Source of the DNA: Diphasiastrum complanatum
Taxonomy: Eukaryota > Streptophyta > Lycopodiopsida > Lycopodiales > Lycopodiaceae
Length of the DNA stretch: 64,000 bases
NCBI GenBank assembly: GCA_029204225.1
Contig: CM055103.1
Span: forward strand, 45,978,611 to 46,042,610
Reading direction: 5' to 3'
Part shown: one piece after another, positions 24,783 through 36,785 of the stretch
How positions within the stretch are numbered: position 1 is the stretch's first letter
Layout: each line of letters begins with the position of its first letter
Notes under the pieces: model-generated
Database searches by the model: none
What the model saw: the letters and a program-made list of their open reading frames with translations, nothing else
Told to the model about the DNA's origin: nothing
Program-made: the position numbers and the translations under genes

Positions 24783-25215
24783 TACTCAGACTCGGATTTT
24801 GCAAGTGACAAGGTGGATAGAAAATCCACAAGTGCCTACACTATATTTCTTAGAGGAAAACTTCTATCTTGGCTATCCAATAAACAAGACACTATTTCAC
24901 TATCATCTTGTGAGGCCGAGTATAAGGGCTTTACAATAACAACAAAAGAAATGAATCAAAAGACTATTATTGGAGCTCAAGTGCATCAAGGATGAAGATC
25001 TACCTATGATCAAGTGTGACAGCATCTCGGCCCAAGCCCTTGCCAACAATCCTATCTTTCATGCAAGGAGTAAGCATATTGAAGTTGCACATCATTTTGT
25101 AAGGGAAGAGCTTATTGGAGGAGAGGACAACTTGGAGCACATTGGATCATCATCATGCATTGCTGATCTTCTCACCCAGCCATTGCTCAAGAGTGCTTTC
25201 ATCATCTTGGTTTGA
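24783..25215 (+). pseudogene. Ty1-copia RNase H C-terminal fragment
   Basis: Copia RNase H, in pieces: DSDFASDK, RKSTSAYTIFLRGKLLSWLS, LSSCEAEYKG, then ALANNPIFHARSKHIEVAHH, FVREELIGG and ADLLTQPL. One or two frameshifts around 24960-24990 split it. Aspartates and the catalytic Glu of SCEAEY can be seen. It is the 3' end of a copia pol; integrase and most of the reverse transcriptase are absent to the left. A purine run (GAAGGAGGAG) and an LTR follow, the normal order. Confidence 0.9.
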
Positions 25216-25261
25216 TTCCAAGATCTATGCTAAAATCGAATACATATCTTTGAAGGAGGAG

Positions 25262-25932
25262 TGTGAAAATTTTGTAAAAGTATCTATGTTGAATTTAGGG
25301 GTGTCTAGACTTTTTTAGTCCTTATACACATTTTAGTAGGTGATAGGGCCAAATTTGGACTATGATGTGGCTCGAGCTAGCTCAGGCTTTCTACATTTGT
25401 CATGATGAGAGAGGATGAGTGACACTTTCCTATGTGTTGGCATGAAATAATGCGACCAATCAAAAGAGAGAAATCCATGAAATTGGTCTAATCAAGTTTG
25501 AGGGCCCATATGTCACTAAGCCAATCAAATTAGGAGGAGAAAAAGAAAGGATCCAATCATATTTCACTCCTCTTCACCTTGAGTTACTACTAGTATGAGT
25601 AATAGAACCATTCTACACTTAGATTTTTGAGATTGTGAGAGTTTCTATACTTAGAGTTTTTATTACTTTCTCTCTCTACTCGAGAGCTTGTACTTGGATT
25701 CTCTCTCTACCCAAGAGCAAGCCTTTTCTATACTTAGTTTTTTTCATCATGAGTTGCCCACACGTGTGAATGTACTTTGGTGAATGATTTATGCATGTTC
25801 TATGTGCTCTTGCCTTAGATTTTTGAAGATAGATATTGAAATCCATCTATAGCTTGATCTTTGTGCAATCATCCACATCTTAGGAGATCAATTACACATT
25901 TGGGTTGTCCCCACACGTGTGAAAACTTCACA
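25262..25932 (+). repeat. Copia LTR with TGTGAA...TTCACA ends
   Basis: Starts TGTGAAAATTTTG directly after the purine tract and ends AAAACTTCACA, giving 6-bp inverted ends. It contains two GTAGAGAGAG or CTCTCTCTAC motifs and two CACACGTGTG palindromes (25760, 25911). The inverted copy at 2447-2810 supports the 3' boundary. Its 3' half also holds the CTCTCTCTACCC motifs seen in the repeats at 42 and 5166. Confidence 0.75.
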
Positions 25933-27848
25933 GCAAGGACATTTATGATACTTCCAGTTGCTCCAAACTAGCCTTGATGTGCCAATTCACGTATTTGCAA
26001 AAAAGCAATTCTAGGAGCTAGTAAGCGTTCTTCTAATTCATTGAGTATTGTGATTGAAAGTATTTCAAAATTTAAACACATTTATAGGCGATAGAAATTT
26101 AGACATTTTGTTTTGTAATACATGTTTTCGACAATCTTTGCATATGTAATTTTGTTTGGAATTTGTTGATTTTTTTTTTACGAATAATATTGGTGCTTGT
26201 TAAAAAGTTCTTCAATACAATTTGTCATATCACATGTCCATGTTGATAAGGAGTTTTTGATAAAAAAAATAATATTTAAATACATCAAAATATGGTTGCT
26301 CTGTGCTTCACAAAATATGTGTTAGATCTGTCACAATTTGTTTTCAAGTATAGGTAGAATGAGTTTTAAGTAATGTTTTTAATGCATTCGTCATTGTAGG
26401 TGTCCAACTTACGTTCTTTTCATAGATATTGGAATTCCTAGAATGTCATTGTTTGTTGGAGTTGTCATGTTTTTCTATTTTAGAAAAAAAGATTGGTATG
26501 TGATTGCAATTGTTATTCAAAATTTAAGAATCTGCAAAAAGACACAAAGGCATGTTAGTAACAGGCTTAACATAGGTATCAATAGAAAAAGTAGTGAAAT
26601 CATGAACATAAGACATTAGTTATGGAGATGCAAATACGAGATTCTAAATTTTTGTAAATTAGGTATGTTATTATTGTACTTATTGATTTTGTTACGTATG
26701 TTTGTTGATCTAGGTACAACACTTATTGAGTTTGTATAAACAAGGTTCACGTTAATAGGAAGTTGACAATTTGTTAGTATTCAATACTATGTATGTATAT
26801 GAGTTGGTTTTGATTCTATATAGAAGCATTAGCTGGTCCCTTTGAATTTAGAGATACGAAGAAGAGAGGAGTTGGCTCCAAGTTTTGCACTTGGAAGAGT
26901 AGCTCAAGAAAATTGTTTCACTTTTGTTTCAATGCAGGTTACTTTAGAAAGCTATCGTATGCTTCCAAAATAGAAGCTTTGTTGGAGATAGTTGCAAAAC
27001 TTGTGTTCTTCTTTAAAAGACTAGTTTAAGTAACCAAGAAACATATTCACAAGTCAGGAAGTAGAGAGACAATAAAGAAGAACAAAAATATTGAGAGAGA
27101 CAATAAAGAAGAACAAAAATATTGATAAGCTCAGTACATTGTGTTAATTAAGAAATGTTTACATCATCTAAATTCCAAATTTTCTGATTGCATAAACCAT
27201 TTTTTAGTTGCATGTACAGTCTACATCTTCACACACTATTGTGTGTGGTCTATGTAACTATACATGGATTGTGAATAACATTCATTTTACCATATATAAA
27301 AAGCTACTTATCCATTTAATATGGCATGACTTCTTAAGTCATAAAGAAGAACAAAGATAATCATAAGTTTCGTACATTGATTGTATCAACTCAGAAAGGC
27401 TTACATCATCTGAACTCTGAATTTTTGGATTGCATATTCTCTAAACCACAGGTTTCATAACCAAGACTTAGGAAGAGCAATCCCAAAAAGAGACTGCTTG
27501 GGATTGGCACTTAGAAAGTCTGGGGAAGGCAGATTACTGATATCAACAAACACATCTGTGTTATGCCTGACACCAACAAGGTCAAAGTTTGTGCAATTTT
27601 GAATAGACAAGAAGATTGAGCTATTTAAGCAATAGATATTGACTGTTTCTCACGTCAGCATTTTCTTGTCGATGTACAAGTACTGATAGAAAAATTTGCG
27701 GAAGCTCAAATGTAGAAACAAGAACTATCTAGTTTCTACTACTGCAACATATGGCAGACTACAATTACAGATTTACTGCATGAATAATGGGCGGAAGGGA
27801 AAATGAATTAGTCAGACATAAAAAACAATTGCAGATTACTGCGTCTAA
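25933..27848. other. AT-rich stretch with a short duplication
   Basis: No gene seen. A 31-bp unit (GAGAGACAATAAAGAAGAAC...) is duplicated at about 27065-27125. The following sequence (about 27095-27205) recurs imperfectly at about 27340-27450, around AAGAAGAACAAA and CTTACATCATCTGAA. Confidence 0.5.
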
Positions 27849-28379
27849 TGCACTCTTGCATTTATATCATCTGAATTACAGATTACAACAAACTTTGATA
27901 GTTGTTTGCATCTCAAATAGCGCGATACCGCAAGAGAGCTACTCTCACTTACGAACAACTAGTATCGTGTACTAACATCTGCGACTATAGCCTATCTCTC
28001 ATTAATCCTATATATAGATAATGGAGAGACAACTGATCTAATCTCTAGTAATTAAAAGAAAATCCTAACTCTAATTTCCTCTAGTTAGTTGTCCTTGTCC
28101 ACTTTTGCTTTCTTGCAATCCGTTATTCGCATTGTGTATTCATGCTCTGGTTATGATTTCACAAAAGTGCAAAATATGCGAAAAGTGCGGCAAGTGCCAA
28201 AAAAGCCTATCATGCAAAATTGGCTTTTCAAAAAATACGAAGAGAGAATGTTGAAGAGAGAGAATGTCTTGAAAGCTTTGCAAAAATCCCGAAGGCTATG
28301 CAAAAATGCAGAAGAGAGAGAATCTCCCGACGGCTTTGCAAAAATCCCGAAGGTTTCCGAAGTTCACAAATTTCCAACA
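27849..28379 (-). repeat. 3' LTR of copia element D (minus strand)
   Basis: 531 bp. On the minus strand it begins TGTTGGAAATTTGTG right after a purine tract (AAGAGGGAGC) and ends AAGAGTGCA. It is matched throughout by 30933-31588, apart from an insertion there. It contains many GCGAAAA/AAAATGC and AAGAGAGAGAAT phrases. Confidence 0.9.
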
Positions 28380-28435
28380 GCTCCCTCTTGAACTAAGGAA
28401 ACCTTCATCTGATTCCCATTGACATTATCTGTTTT

Positions 28436-30930
28436 TCAAACTGGATCTTGTTCAGAGGCTTTGTGAGTACATCTGCCATCATCATACTGAATCATCAACT
28501 CCTTTTTCTGAATCAGATCTCTGATGTGATGATACTTCAGTGGAATGTGCTTGGTTTTGGAGTAAAAAACAGGATCCTCGGTGAGGTGGATTGCACTTTG
28601 GCTATCCATATACATTATAGTGGGCTGAACATGTGGTTCATTCAATAGCATTCAAAGCCACACTATCTCATTTGCGTTTTTAGATGCAGCAACATATTCT
28701 GCTTCACACGAGGACTGAGCAACCAAGGTCTGCTTCTTGCATACCCAGGTTACTACTAATTCGCAAAGCACAAAACATCCACCAGAGACAGACTTACTGT
28801 CATCTCTATTGCTAGCCCAAGTGGCATTACTATATGCAAGCAGTTCAAAATTAGAATCACTGCATAAGGTTATCTCATACCTAGTTGTACTTTTAATATA
28901 CTGAACAACTCTCTTGGCCATTCTCCAATGCTTGTCGCCTGGATTACCAACGAATTGGCTAAGTGAGTATACTGCCACAACGATGTCAGGTTTGGTGCAA
29001 ACTACCAGGTACATAAGACTGCCAATAAGGTTCCGGTACGACGCTGTTGCCATTCTCCCCTTTTCTGCATCATCCTTTGGGCAGTCATCCTTGGTCAATC
29101 TTGCTCCTGCTTCCATAGGAGTAGATTTTTCTTTGCACTCTGTCATCTTGTAATCTTTCAGAATCTTCAGTGCATATTTTTCTTGTGTTAGGTGGGAAAT
29201 TCCTCTGCACCTGTCCCTATCTATCTGCAGCCCCACACATATCTGTGCTTCTCCAAGATCTGAAATGTCAAACTCATCAGATACCTGTTAATTTTTGGAT
29301 TAACTTCAGACAATTCTCTATTATTAGATAATCATCAACAAACAGTGTCATGAATACAAAACTATCACCATCTCTGATTGTATATATATTACAATCAGAT
29401 AACAAGACATGCATTCCGATTGACTTAAGATAAAGATCAATTCTACTATGTCATGCTCTTGCAGCTTGTTTCAATCCATAAATGCACTTTGCCAGTCTGC
29501 ATACAAATTCTGGATTATCCTCATCCACGAAAACCTTCTGGTTGTGTCATATATATTTCTTCATCAATGTTCCCATATAGGAACGGTGCTTTCACATCAA
29601 TTTGATGAATTTCTAGATTGTATCTCGTAGCATATGCTAAGAGTGTTCTTATGCTGGCCATTTTCACTATGGGAGAGAAGGTTTCAAAATAATCGATTCC
29701 TTCCTTTTGTGAGAAACTTCTTGCCACTAATCTGGCTTTGTAGCGGACCATTGCACCTGCTGCATTTGTTTTCTTTTTGAAAACCCATTTTTTGCTTATA
29801 GCTTTTCTTCCAACAGGTAACATTGTCAATTCCCATGCTTTGTTCCTTTCCGTGGATTGCACTTCTTCCTGCATGGCTTGATGCCATTGCTTACTCTCAC
29901 TGCTCTGGTCCGCTTCTTGAAAAGTTTCTGGCTCTTCTGTGATCCACAAAAGTCTGTATATACATGACTCATCTCAGCATTCTCAACCACCTTCAGTGAA
30001 GGTGTTCGCGATCTCACTAGTCGTGTCGCTGTCATCTGACGCCCTTCCACTGGTCCTGCTTCTACAATTCCAAATTTTCTTGCTTGTACTTGAACTTGTA
30101 TATTCTGTCTCTGCCCCTCATCTGGTGGCAATACTAGTTGAGATGGGGGATTTGTGAATGCCTCCTCAACTTCACTTGTGTCTGTTCTGGCAAAATATGA
30201 GTACTGATAGAAATCAGCACCAGATTCTCGATCAAATCCCGAGAATTGTCCTTCGTCAAATTTGGCATCTCTACTAACAAGAATTTTCTTGGTCAGCGGA
30301 TCGTACAGCTTGTATCCAACTACCTCAGACAGGTAGCCAATAAAGATGACTTTGGAAGATTTTTCATCCAATTTCTTTCCCCTTTGATTTGGTGTTGCCA
30401 TATAGGCATCACATCCAAAAATCTTGACATGTGAGAGGTCTGGCCTTTTGCTGAACCATATTTCATATGGGGTCTTGCCCTTGACGGCCGTTGTCAATGT
30501 TCAATTCTGCAAATAAGTTGAAGCTGCTACTGTGGCTTCCCAAAATTCTTTAGGTAATCCTGACTGAATCAACATGCATTGGGCTGCATCCATTAGCGTC
30601 TTGTTCTTCCTTTCCGCCACACCATTATGTTGTGGGGTATAAGGAATGGTGTACTGCCTGGAAATGCCTTCCTTTCTGCAGTGCTCTTTGAACTCGTTGC
30701 GAGTGTATTCCCCTCCATTGTCAGATAGTAGTGCCTTCAATTTGCTCTGTAGCTGCCTTTCTGCCTAGGCTTGAAAACAATTGAACTTTGCAAAGACTTC
30801 TGATTTTAATTTCAAAAAATAAATCACAGTCATATGACTGTGATCATCAATAAATGTGACAAAATATCTTGATCCTGATATTGAGTCAACCGCCATTGGT
30901 CCACACAGATCTGAGTGTACCAGCTCAAGC
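28436..30930 (-). pseudogene. Ty1-copia element D pol: integrase, reverse transcriptase, RNase H
   Basis: Minus-strand copia polyprotein, in order from 30930 down. Integrase: LLELVHSDLCGP, LLSDNGGEYTRNEF and PQHNGVAERKNKTL, giving the D, D, E residues, then KTPYEIWFSKRPDLSHVKIF. Reverse transcriptase: KKWVFKKKTNAAGAMVRYKA, FSPIVKMASIRTLLA, QIDVKAPFLYGNIDEEIYM, and FVDD in place of YVDD near 29320. RNase H: TPDIV-like motif as KPDIVVAVYSLSQFVG, QSSCEAEYVAASKNANE and HIPLKYHHIRDL. Frames break at about 30750, 30500, 29520 and 29240. Gag, protease and the start of integrase are deleted: the 5' LTR joins integrase directly at 30931. It is dead but comparatively well preserved. Confidence 0.93.
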
Positions 30931-30932
30931 AA

Positions 30933-31159
30933 CACTCTTGCATTTATATCATCTGAATTACAGATTACAACAAACTTTGTGCGTTGTTTGGACAAACAAC
31001 GCGATACCGCAAGAGAGCTACTCTCACTTACGAACAGCTAGTATCGTGTACTAACATCTGCGACTACAGTCTATCTCTCGTTAATCCTATATATAGAGAA
31101 TGCTTCTTGGTTTCCAAGGGAAGGCTCGAACTTGAGACCAAAAAAACTTTGGAGTATAC

Positions 31160-31218
<59 letters not shown>

Positions 31219-31588
31219 ATCGAGAGACAACTGATATAATCTCTAGTAATTAAAAGAACATCGTAACTCTAATTTCCTCTAGTTAGCTGTCCTTGTCCAC
31301 TTTTGCTTTCTCGCAATCCGTTATTTGCATTGTCTATTCACGCTCTGGTTTTGATTTCGCAAAAGTGCGAAATATGCGAAAAGGGCGACAAGTGCCAAAA
31401 ACGCCTATCATGCAAAATTGGCTTTTCAAAAAATGCGAAGATAGAATGACGAAGAGAGAGAATGCCGAAGAGAGAGAATGTATTGAAAGCTTCGCAAAAA
31501 TCCCAAAGGCAAAAATGCAGAAGAGAGAGAATCTCCCGACGACTTCGCGAACATCGGGAAGGTTTCCGAAGTTCACAAATTTCCAACA
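30933..31588 (-). repeat. 5' LTR of copia element D, with an insertion
   Basis: It matches 27849-28379 end to end (minus-strand start TGTTGG at 31588). An extra segment of about 120 bp at 31099-31218 holds a copy of the 56-bp repeat from 21061 plus TA and GA microsatellites. Flanking 5-mers differ between the two LTRs (TCTAA and AGTCC), so the element was rearranged after insertion or its target duplication has been lost. Confidence 0.88.
31155..31217. repeat. (TA)n(GA)n microsatellite
   Basis: A TATATA run interrupted once by TG, followed by about 24 bp of GA. It lies inside the 5' LTR of copia D. Confidence 0.95.
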
Positions 31589-31639
31589 AGTCCAGAAGCG
31601 CAAATCATATCAATATTTTTCTGTTTATTTTAAACGAAA

Positions 31640-33640
31640 GCAAGAGGAGACTAAGTATGTAGCACTTCAAGAGAATTGTGTTGCTTGAGGATCATTTCGG
31701 GTTTTATGAAGAGCAAAAGCTAGCTGCTGAAGCAACAGAAATCAGTAGCATCGCAAAATAAAGCTCTTTACTCAGGTTAAATATTCAGGTCAAACTTCTT
31801 GTCCAGTAACAGACGATGATGAATTTGCAAGTCTTTATGCTTTCTCTATCACACGGTCCTAGCTGCCTAGTCCTTCCAGCTAAAAAACAGATGACTTCAC
31901 TGCTGATAGAAAAGATTTAAGTGAGAATCATGATTTGCAGTTGAATAGCTTGCTGATAAAGAGCAACTGAGGCGGAGGATAAACATAATGTACCTCTTCA
32001 AGTAATAGCATGTTCAGAAGTGAAATCTAGCACTTTCAAAAAGAAAAATTTGGAACTTTTACATGCAAAGATTTCAGCAGAAAACTCTTCTTTAACTGCA
32101 AGGTGAAATAGAAGAGCTTAGCTGACAATTGCAGGAAGCGGAAATCAATACTATCATTACCATTTCCAAAGTTCATGAACGAGAAATGGAGATTGCACAG
32201 ATGCTCCATGACATGGCTACTCATTCAGCTAAGGTTAGAGCTATGCATTCTAAAATTTCCCAGATAGACTAAGAAAGTCCAACATCTCAGACCTAGAACA
32301 CCAGCTCTCTGTTCTAATGGAAGAGATAAATGTAGCAACCTTGTCGAAGGTGGATCTTGAGTAGGCGACTAACATAGTGTGAGATAGATAAAACTGCCAT
32401 GTAAGAGGCCCTGGAAAAATCTTTGATTGACAAAATATGTGCTGGTCATCAGGTAACTGGTCTTGTGGTGAAGCTTTCTGACTTAACGACTCAGCTGGAT
32501 TCACACATTAAAGCCAGAGCATATTTAGGGAAGATGGTGCTCGATTTTGAGAGCACAAAAACAAATTTAGAATCTTTGGTTGTAATCTTGAAGAAGGAAA
32601 ATGTGCAACTTGGAGAGAGTTGCTGGTTCAAAGGTGCAGTGTAAATATGACAAGATGGAATATGAACCAATAAAAGCTTTGGCTGGGAGTCACGATCTTG
32701 ATCATCAGGAAAGTATTACGGTGGTACAAGAAACTGCGATTGCAAAAGAGACAAGGCTTTATTTGGAGACTCAAGAAAAACAGCTCAAAGATGAAGGTGC
32801 TGATTAGAAATCAACGGAAAGGGCAACGGATAAGCATCTTAAGCTCTTGAATCAATCCATTGCTCAATCATAAAGAATCTCAGAGAGCATACAAGAGGAG
32901 ATGAAGCTTCTATGATATCATTAGCTTCTCTAGAAGCTGACACAGTATGGACACATGATGATAAGAAAAATAGATGTAGAAAAGAGCTAAAAGAAGTCAG
33001 CAGTAATGTGTATAAACTAGAACATAAAGCATGCAACGCTGAAGCATCTTTGAAGGAAGTTCCATGGCAGAAAGAAGACGTAATAGAGAGCTTGCAATGT
33101 CAAGTAAAAAGATTTACAGAAGAGCTTGTAAATATTCATGGAAAGAAGATGACCTCACAATCCTTTTACTCTGAGGTTCCTGTGTGAGAATCGATTGGGA
33201 TAAAAGCAAATTGAGATTCCTGTGGAGAGAATTGATTGAGATTCCTGTGGAGAGAATTGATTTGCAATGTGAATCAACGGCCCATGAACTGGTATTGAAA
33301 AGCAAATCCTTGAGAGACAACTAGGAATAGCATCAAAAGTGGAAGAATCACTAAAGCAACTGGAAGGCTTTCGGAAAGCACACTTAGAATCAAAGACCAG
33401 AGTGGGTAGTTTCAAAAAGCAATTTTGTACTGGGAAAAGTGAAAATTAAATGCTTCAGGTTAACAGTCACATTTTTAATCCAAGTAAAGATTTTGGGCTT
33501 ATCTATGCTGCAGCTGTTGAGCTTCTGAAAGCTTTAGCTAATAGTAGACTGCAATAGAGTGAACTGGATTTGTCTTTGCATGATTTTAAACTTAGATTTG
33601 CCGGAATCATTAAACAAAAGTTCTTACTTGGAAAAAATTT
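31640..33640 (+). pseudogene. Decayed coiled-coil gene relic
   Basis: Several plus-strand frames, broken by stops and shifts, translate to long Glu/Lys/Gln/Leu-rich heptad-like segments. Examples are QLQEAEINTIITISKVHERE with EMEIAQMLHDMATHSAKVRA (about 32120-32240), VKLSDLTTQLDSHIKARAYL (about 32470-32520), and CRKELKEVSSNVYKLEHKA (about 32970-33030). Another piece, AAAVELLKALANSRLQ, lies at about 33508-33560. The pattern fits a large plant coiled-coil protein, such as a myosin-like or filament-like family member, but no diagnostic domain allows a name. At least six in-frame stops are visible. It is probably a processed or duplicated gene copy that has decayed. Confidence 0.55.
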
Positions 33641-35243
33641 GAGAATGAAATCTTGAACAAAGGTTGTTAGAAAGAAAGACCAGTGGCCTGTGCTCGAGTC
33701 GATGCAGAAGCACGCTTGACCTGATACTGTCTTGCAATGCTTGAGCCTACTCTGTCTATCTCGATGTCCATGGTTTTCAACTTTCAAGAAAGGAGGTCCA
33801 AAAATGATAACTTTGTGCCTAAACTCGCTCCATTTCCACAAAAAGTAGTAACTTGTGACAGTTTGCAGTTGACAAGCGATTTAAAACCAAGCTCTGCCTG
33901 AGAATACTGCTCACATGCAATGTTTAAAAGCCTTACAAAGGTGGAAAAAAGTTCTGAAAACCTGTTCCAGAAACCTTTCCCTAGATTCAGGGTTCTACGG
34001 ACGAAACCTAAAGACAGGTTCCAAAAGCCCACCAAGTCAACTTCGGACAGGACTTATGCAATTTTTATCCCTTCACTGTCTCTGGACACAGGACATGTAT
34101 GAGTTGATTTACGCTTGGAACCTCTGGGATGATGATCTTTAAGCTAGGGAGCCCATGGGCGCATAATATACCTTATACTGGGGGACTTGATGCGCTTGCT
34201 GAAGGATAAAACAAGTCAGCATGCCATACAATGACCTCAAAATGAACTGTAAAATTTTGCCACAGTTTTGCATATTGAGGGGTAGCATAAGTTTCATTGA
34301 TGATGTGGATCTTCTACTCATTAAATGACTCATGAATGCTGGATAATTGATTTTACTTCACATATAATAAATAATCCCAACAATAGTTCAAACTAAGCAG
34401 AGTTGGTCTAGCACGATGGAGAACTTACAAGTTAGTTCTAAGAATGAATTGAGGCTTCAGCATTGTAGAGAAGATGTGCAAAATGGAGTCAGATACATAC
34501 GGATTTCTAAGATCTAAAAGCCATTTAGCTGATGTTACATATGTATGCGCATATTTCATTACAACTTTATAAAAAGAATTCACAATGAGTTCAAAGCAAT
34601 TACGTCTAAAAGAAGCTACACCAATCATCATCCTAGTGATTGTCTATAATCTGATACAGAAAACTCGAGCCTCAGCAAAACAATCTTGCGAAGAGCTTTT
34701 AGCAGTACTGGGTGCATCCAATCTGATGAAGTCAGTGTCTTCATTCAATAAACAATCACATGATAGAATACTACTCAGATCGGATCTCTATATAAGGCTT
34801 TAAGGATACATCATCTCCAGCCAGCCATCTGGATTGAAAATACTTAACATCAGATTATAATTCTTTCGGAACAAATCGATTAGGTATCAGAAACAAGAAA
34901 AAATGAGATTCACAAGACAAATATATGAATATAAATCATAATATCATGTCAACTGTCAGCGGCCACCTGCGGACTGATTCACACCAAGGAATCGCCCTCC
35001 TGCACAGTTTGATTTCACAAAAAACTGTAGAAAGATATGAAAACCCCAGTTGGAAAGATATGAAAACCCCAGTTGGTTCAGCGGCCAGACCCGATCAAGT
35101 GATGTTAGTAGTTGTCGACCAGGAATTAGTAAATTGGGGTTAGAGATCAATAGTTTGGGGTCAGACTTTAGTAGATTGCGATAGAATCAATAATCTGGGG
35201 TTAGAAATCAGTAAATTGAGGTTCGACTATAGTAAAAAATAGG
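33641..35243. other. No clear gene; short tandem repeat
   Basis: Open frames overlap on both strands without motifs. A 23-bp unit (GAAAGATATGAAAACCCCAG...) is exactly duplicated at 35030-35075. Between 35120 and 35230 the phrase GGGGTTAGA or a close variant recurs with AATAGTTTGGGG/AATAATCTGGGG, an imperfect minisatellite. Confidence 0.45.
35030..35075. repeat. Exact 2 x 23-bp tandem repeat
   Basis: Two identical 23-bp units begin GAAAGATATG at 35030 and 35053. Confidence 0.95.
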
Positions 35244-35690
35244 TTACTGATTGTGTTGGCAAAGCTAAGAGACTGCGTGCTTGGTGTCCTCAGGGCCTCC
35301 TTCCTGAGCTCCCTTTACCTACAGCTTTCAATACTTCGGTTGATGAGATTCGAGCGCTTAGTATTCCTATAGGTTTCTCGGACTTTGTGGCTTCCTCTTT
35401 GAGAGACACTTTGGACGCGCATCTTCGTCACACTGATTTGCTACCAAAGCTTGGCAACGCTCAAGTTCCTCTAGGGATTCTCACTCAATGCTTCACCCAA
35501 CGGCCAAGTTTTATTCTATGATGTGTTCCTCTCTCTCCTGGTGTTTTGGCTTTGCTACAGGATTTCGATAATACTTTATCAAATATTCTGAGTCGCTTGA
35601 TGGGTTCAGAATCCTTTCATATTCCCAATGGTCAGTTTGTTAAGCGACAAGTTTCTCTTCCCGCTTCTTCCGAAGGTGCTGGTTGTTGAA
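35244..35690 (+). pseudogene. LINE-like (non-LTR retrotransposon) C-terminal fragment
   Basis: An almost open frame of about 147 codons with a single stop near 35520. It contains LRAWCPQGLLPELPLP, SVDEIRALSIPIGFSDFVAS, LRHTDLLPKLGNAQVPLGIL and TQRPSFIL. This order (a G-IPIG-type turn, a region resembling F-L-x-x-L, then L-P-x-L-G and Q-A/V) is what I associate with the region after the reverse transcriptase core in non-LTR elements of non-seed plants and algae. The core with YxDD is not present. A second part, at 36786-36915, appears to continue the same protein beyond an insertion. The family assignment rests on memory of sequence style, so it is moderate. Confidence 0.5.
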
Positions 35691-36168
35691 TACAAACGGA
35701 TGTTGATGCCAACAGATAAAAAGTAGGAGTCTTAGACTGCCGTGAAAGAGAGATTGCAGAAACGATTAGGCATCTGAGACAGCCATGCAATCCTCTAATG
35801 CTGATAACTTGATATGAACAAAATGTATAAATAATTTAGGCGTCAGAGACAGCCATACATTTTCTTATAATGATGTTTGTGTAAGAGGAGTGAGTTAATT
35901 TCATTCAACAAGAATGCAAAGATGTAGAACAGTAGCGAATCCGTATAATAATGTCGTAAAACAACAATCAGACCACAATACAATTGCGTTGATAAGTGCG
36001 TGATCCTACTTACAGACTCAAATCAATTGCTAAAGTTCTGAATATCTCTCTCTCTTTCTATAATCACTAACTATGAGGAGTCAGCTATTAGAAGACCCGT
36101 TCTGGTCGTTTGATCTCTACTGGAGTATCCACATGCATCTTCGCATGCTTACCCTTCTTCAATCTCTC

Positions 36169-36172
<4 letters not shown>

Positions 36173-36202
<30 letters not shown>
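36173..36202. repeat. (AC)n microsatellite
   Basis: About 15 AC dinucleotides in a row. Confidence 0.95.
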
Positions 36203-36205
<3 letters not shown>

Positions 36206-36346
36206 ACAACTCGAAGATCTTGCATTATTCTATCTTTGCATTTACAAGGTCGCTTTAACTGACTAATTAGAACAGTTATTATTGGAGCGTGAAGACGTAC
36301 ACAGTCTGTACTTGGGATCCCTTGCAAATCTGCAGACGGTTGCCTG

Positions 36347-36560
36347 TGTGGAATCCCGTGTAAAAATGCAATGTCGCATTTTTCGTAGTTGTTGTCTGTC
36401 AGAAATTGCATGTAAAAATGCAATGTCGCATTTTTCAGAATTGTCGCCTGTCAGAAATTGCATGTAAAAATGCAGTGTCGCATTTTTCACAATTGTCGCC
36501 TATCAGAAATTGCATGTAAAAATGCAGTGTCGCATTTTTTGCATTTTTCGCGAAGCAGTG
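36347..36560. repeat. Tandem array of 52-bp hairpin units
   Basis: TCAGAAATTGCATGTAAAAA begins units at 36399, 36451 and 36503, exactly 52 bp apart, and a partial unit precedes the first. Each unit holds AAAAATGC, a 6-nt loop, then GCATTTTT, an 8-bp perfect stem. The stem phrase TGTCGCATTTTT also occurs in the copia LTRs near 42870 and 47085. Confidence 0.93.
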
Positions 36561-36785
36561 TCGCATTTCTGGAAGTGTTTGAAATGGCCGAAAAATCGAG
36601 TTTAGCACAAGTGTCACAAAACACTTAGCTGCTCAAGTTGGCCCGATGGTGGAAAGGCAACAATATCGGGTGTCGGATTTTTCACCTGTCAAAAATTGAG
36701 AAGAAAAATACAGACTGTTGCGATAAACAGTTCAAATATGCAAACTGTTAAAAAACAGTTCATTTTCTACAGGTTTCATTTCTCA

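Larger units (their letters stand above)
35691..36780. mobile_element. Insertion that splits the LINE-like fragment
   Basis: The LINE-like reading ends at GAGC (35690) and a likely continuation starts at 36786. The inserted 1.1 kb begins near TTGTTGAATACAAACGG and ends near TTTTCTACAGG. It contains an AC microsatellite, the 52-bp hairpin array and several AACAGTT phrases. GGTTG on the left and GGTTT on the right could be a diverged target duplication. TG...CA-like ends would suit a solo copia LTR. Confidence 0.4.

Noticed and set aside
31334-31603. 83- and 89-codon minus frames in the copia D LTR
   Set aside because: The LTR sequence is repeated at 27.9-28.4 kb without these frames, so they are not conserved.
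33503-34035. 112- and 83-codon minus frames
   Set aside because: The first overlaps the coiled-coil relic on the other strand; neither has a motif.
36347-36560. CRISPR-like periodic repeats
   Set aside because: The units are contiguous with no unique spacers, and the genome is a plant.
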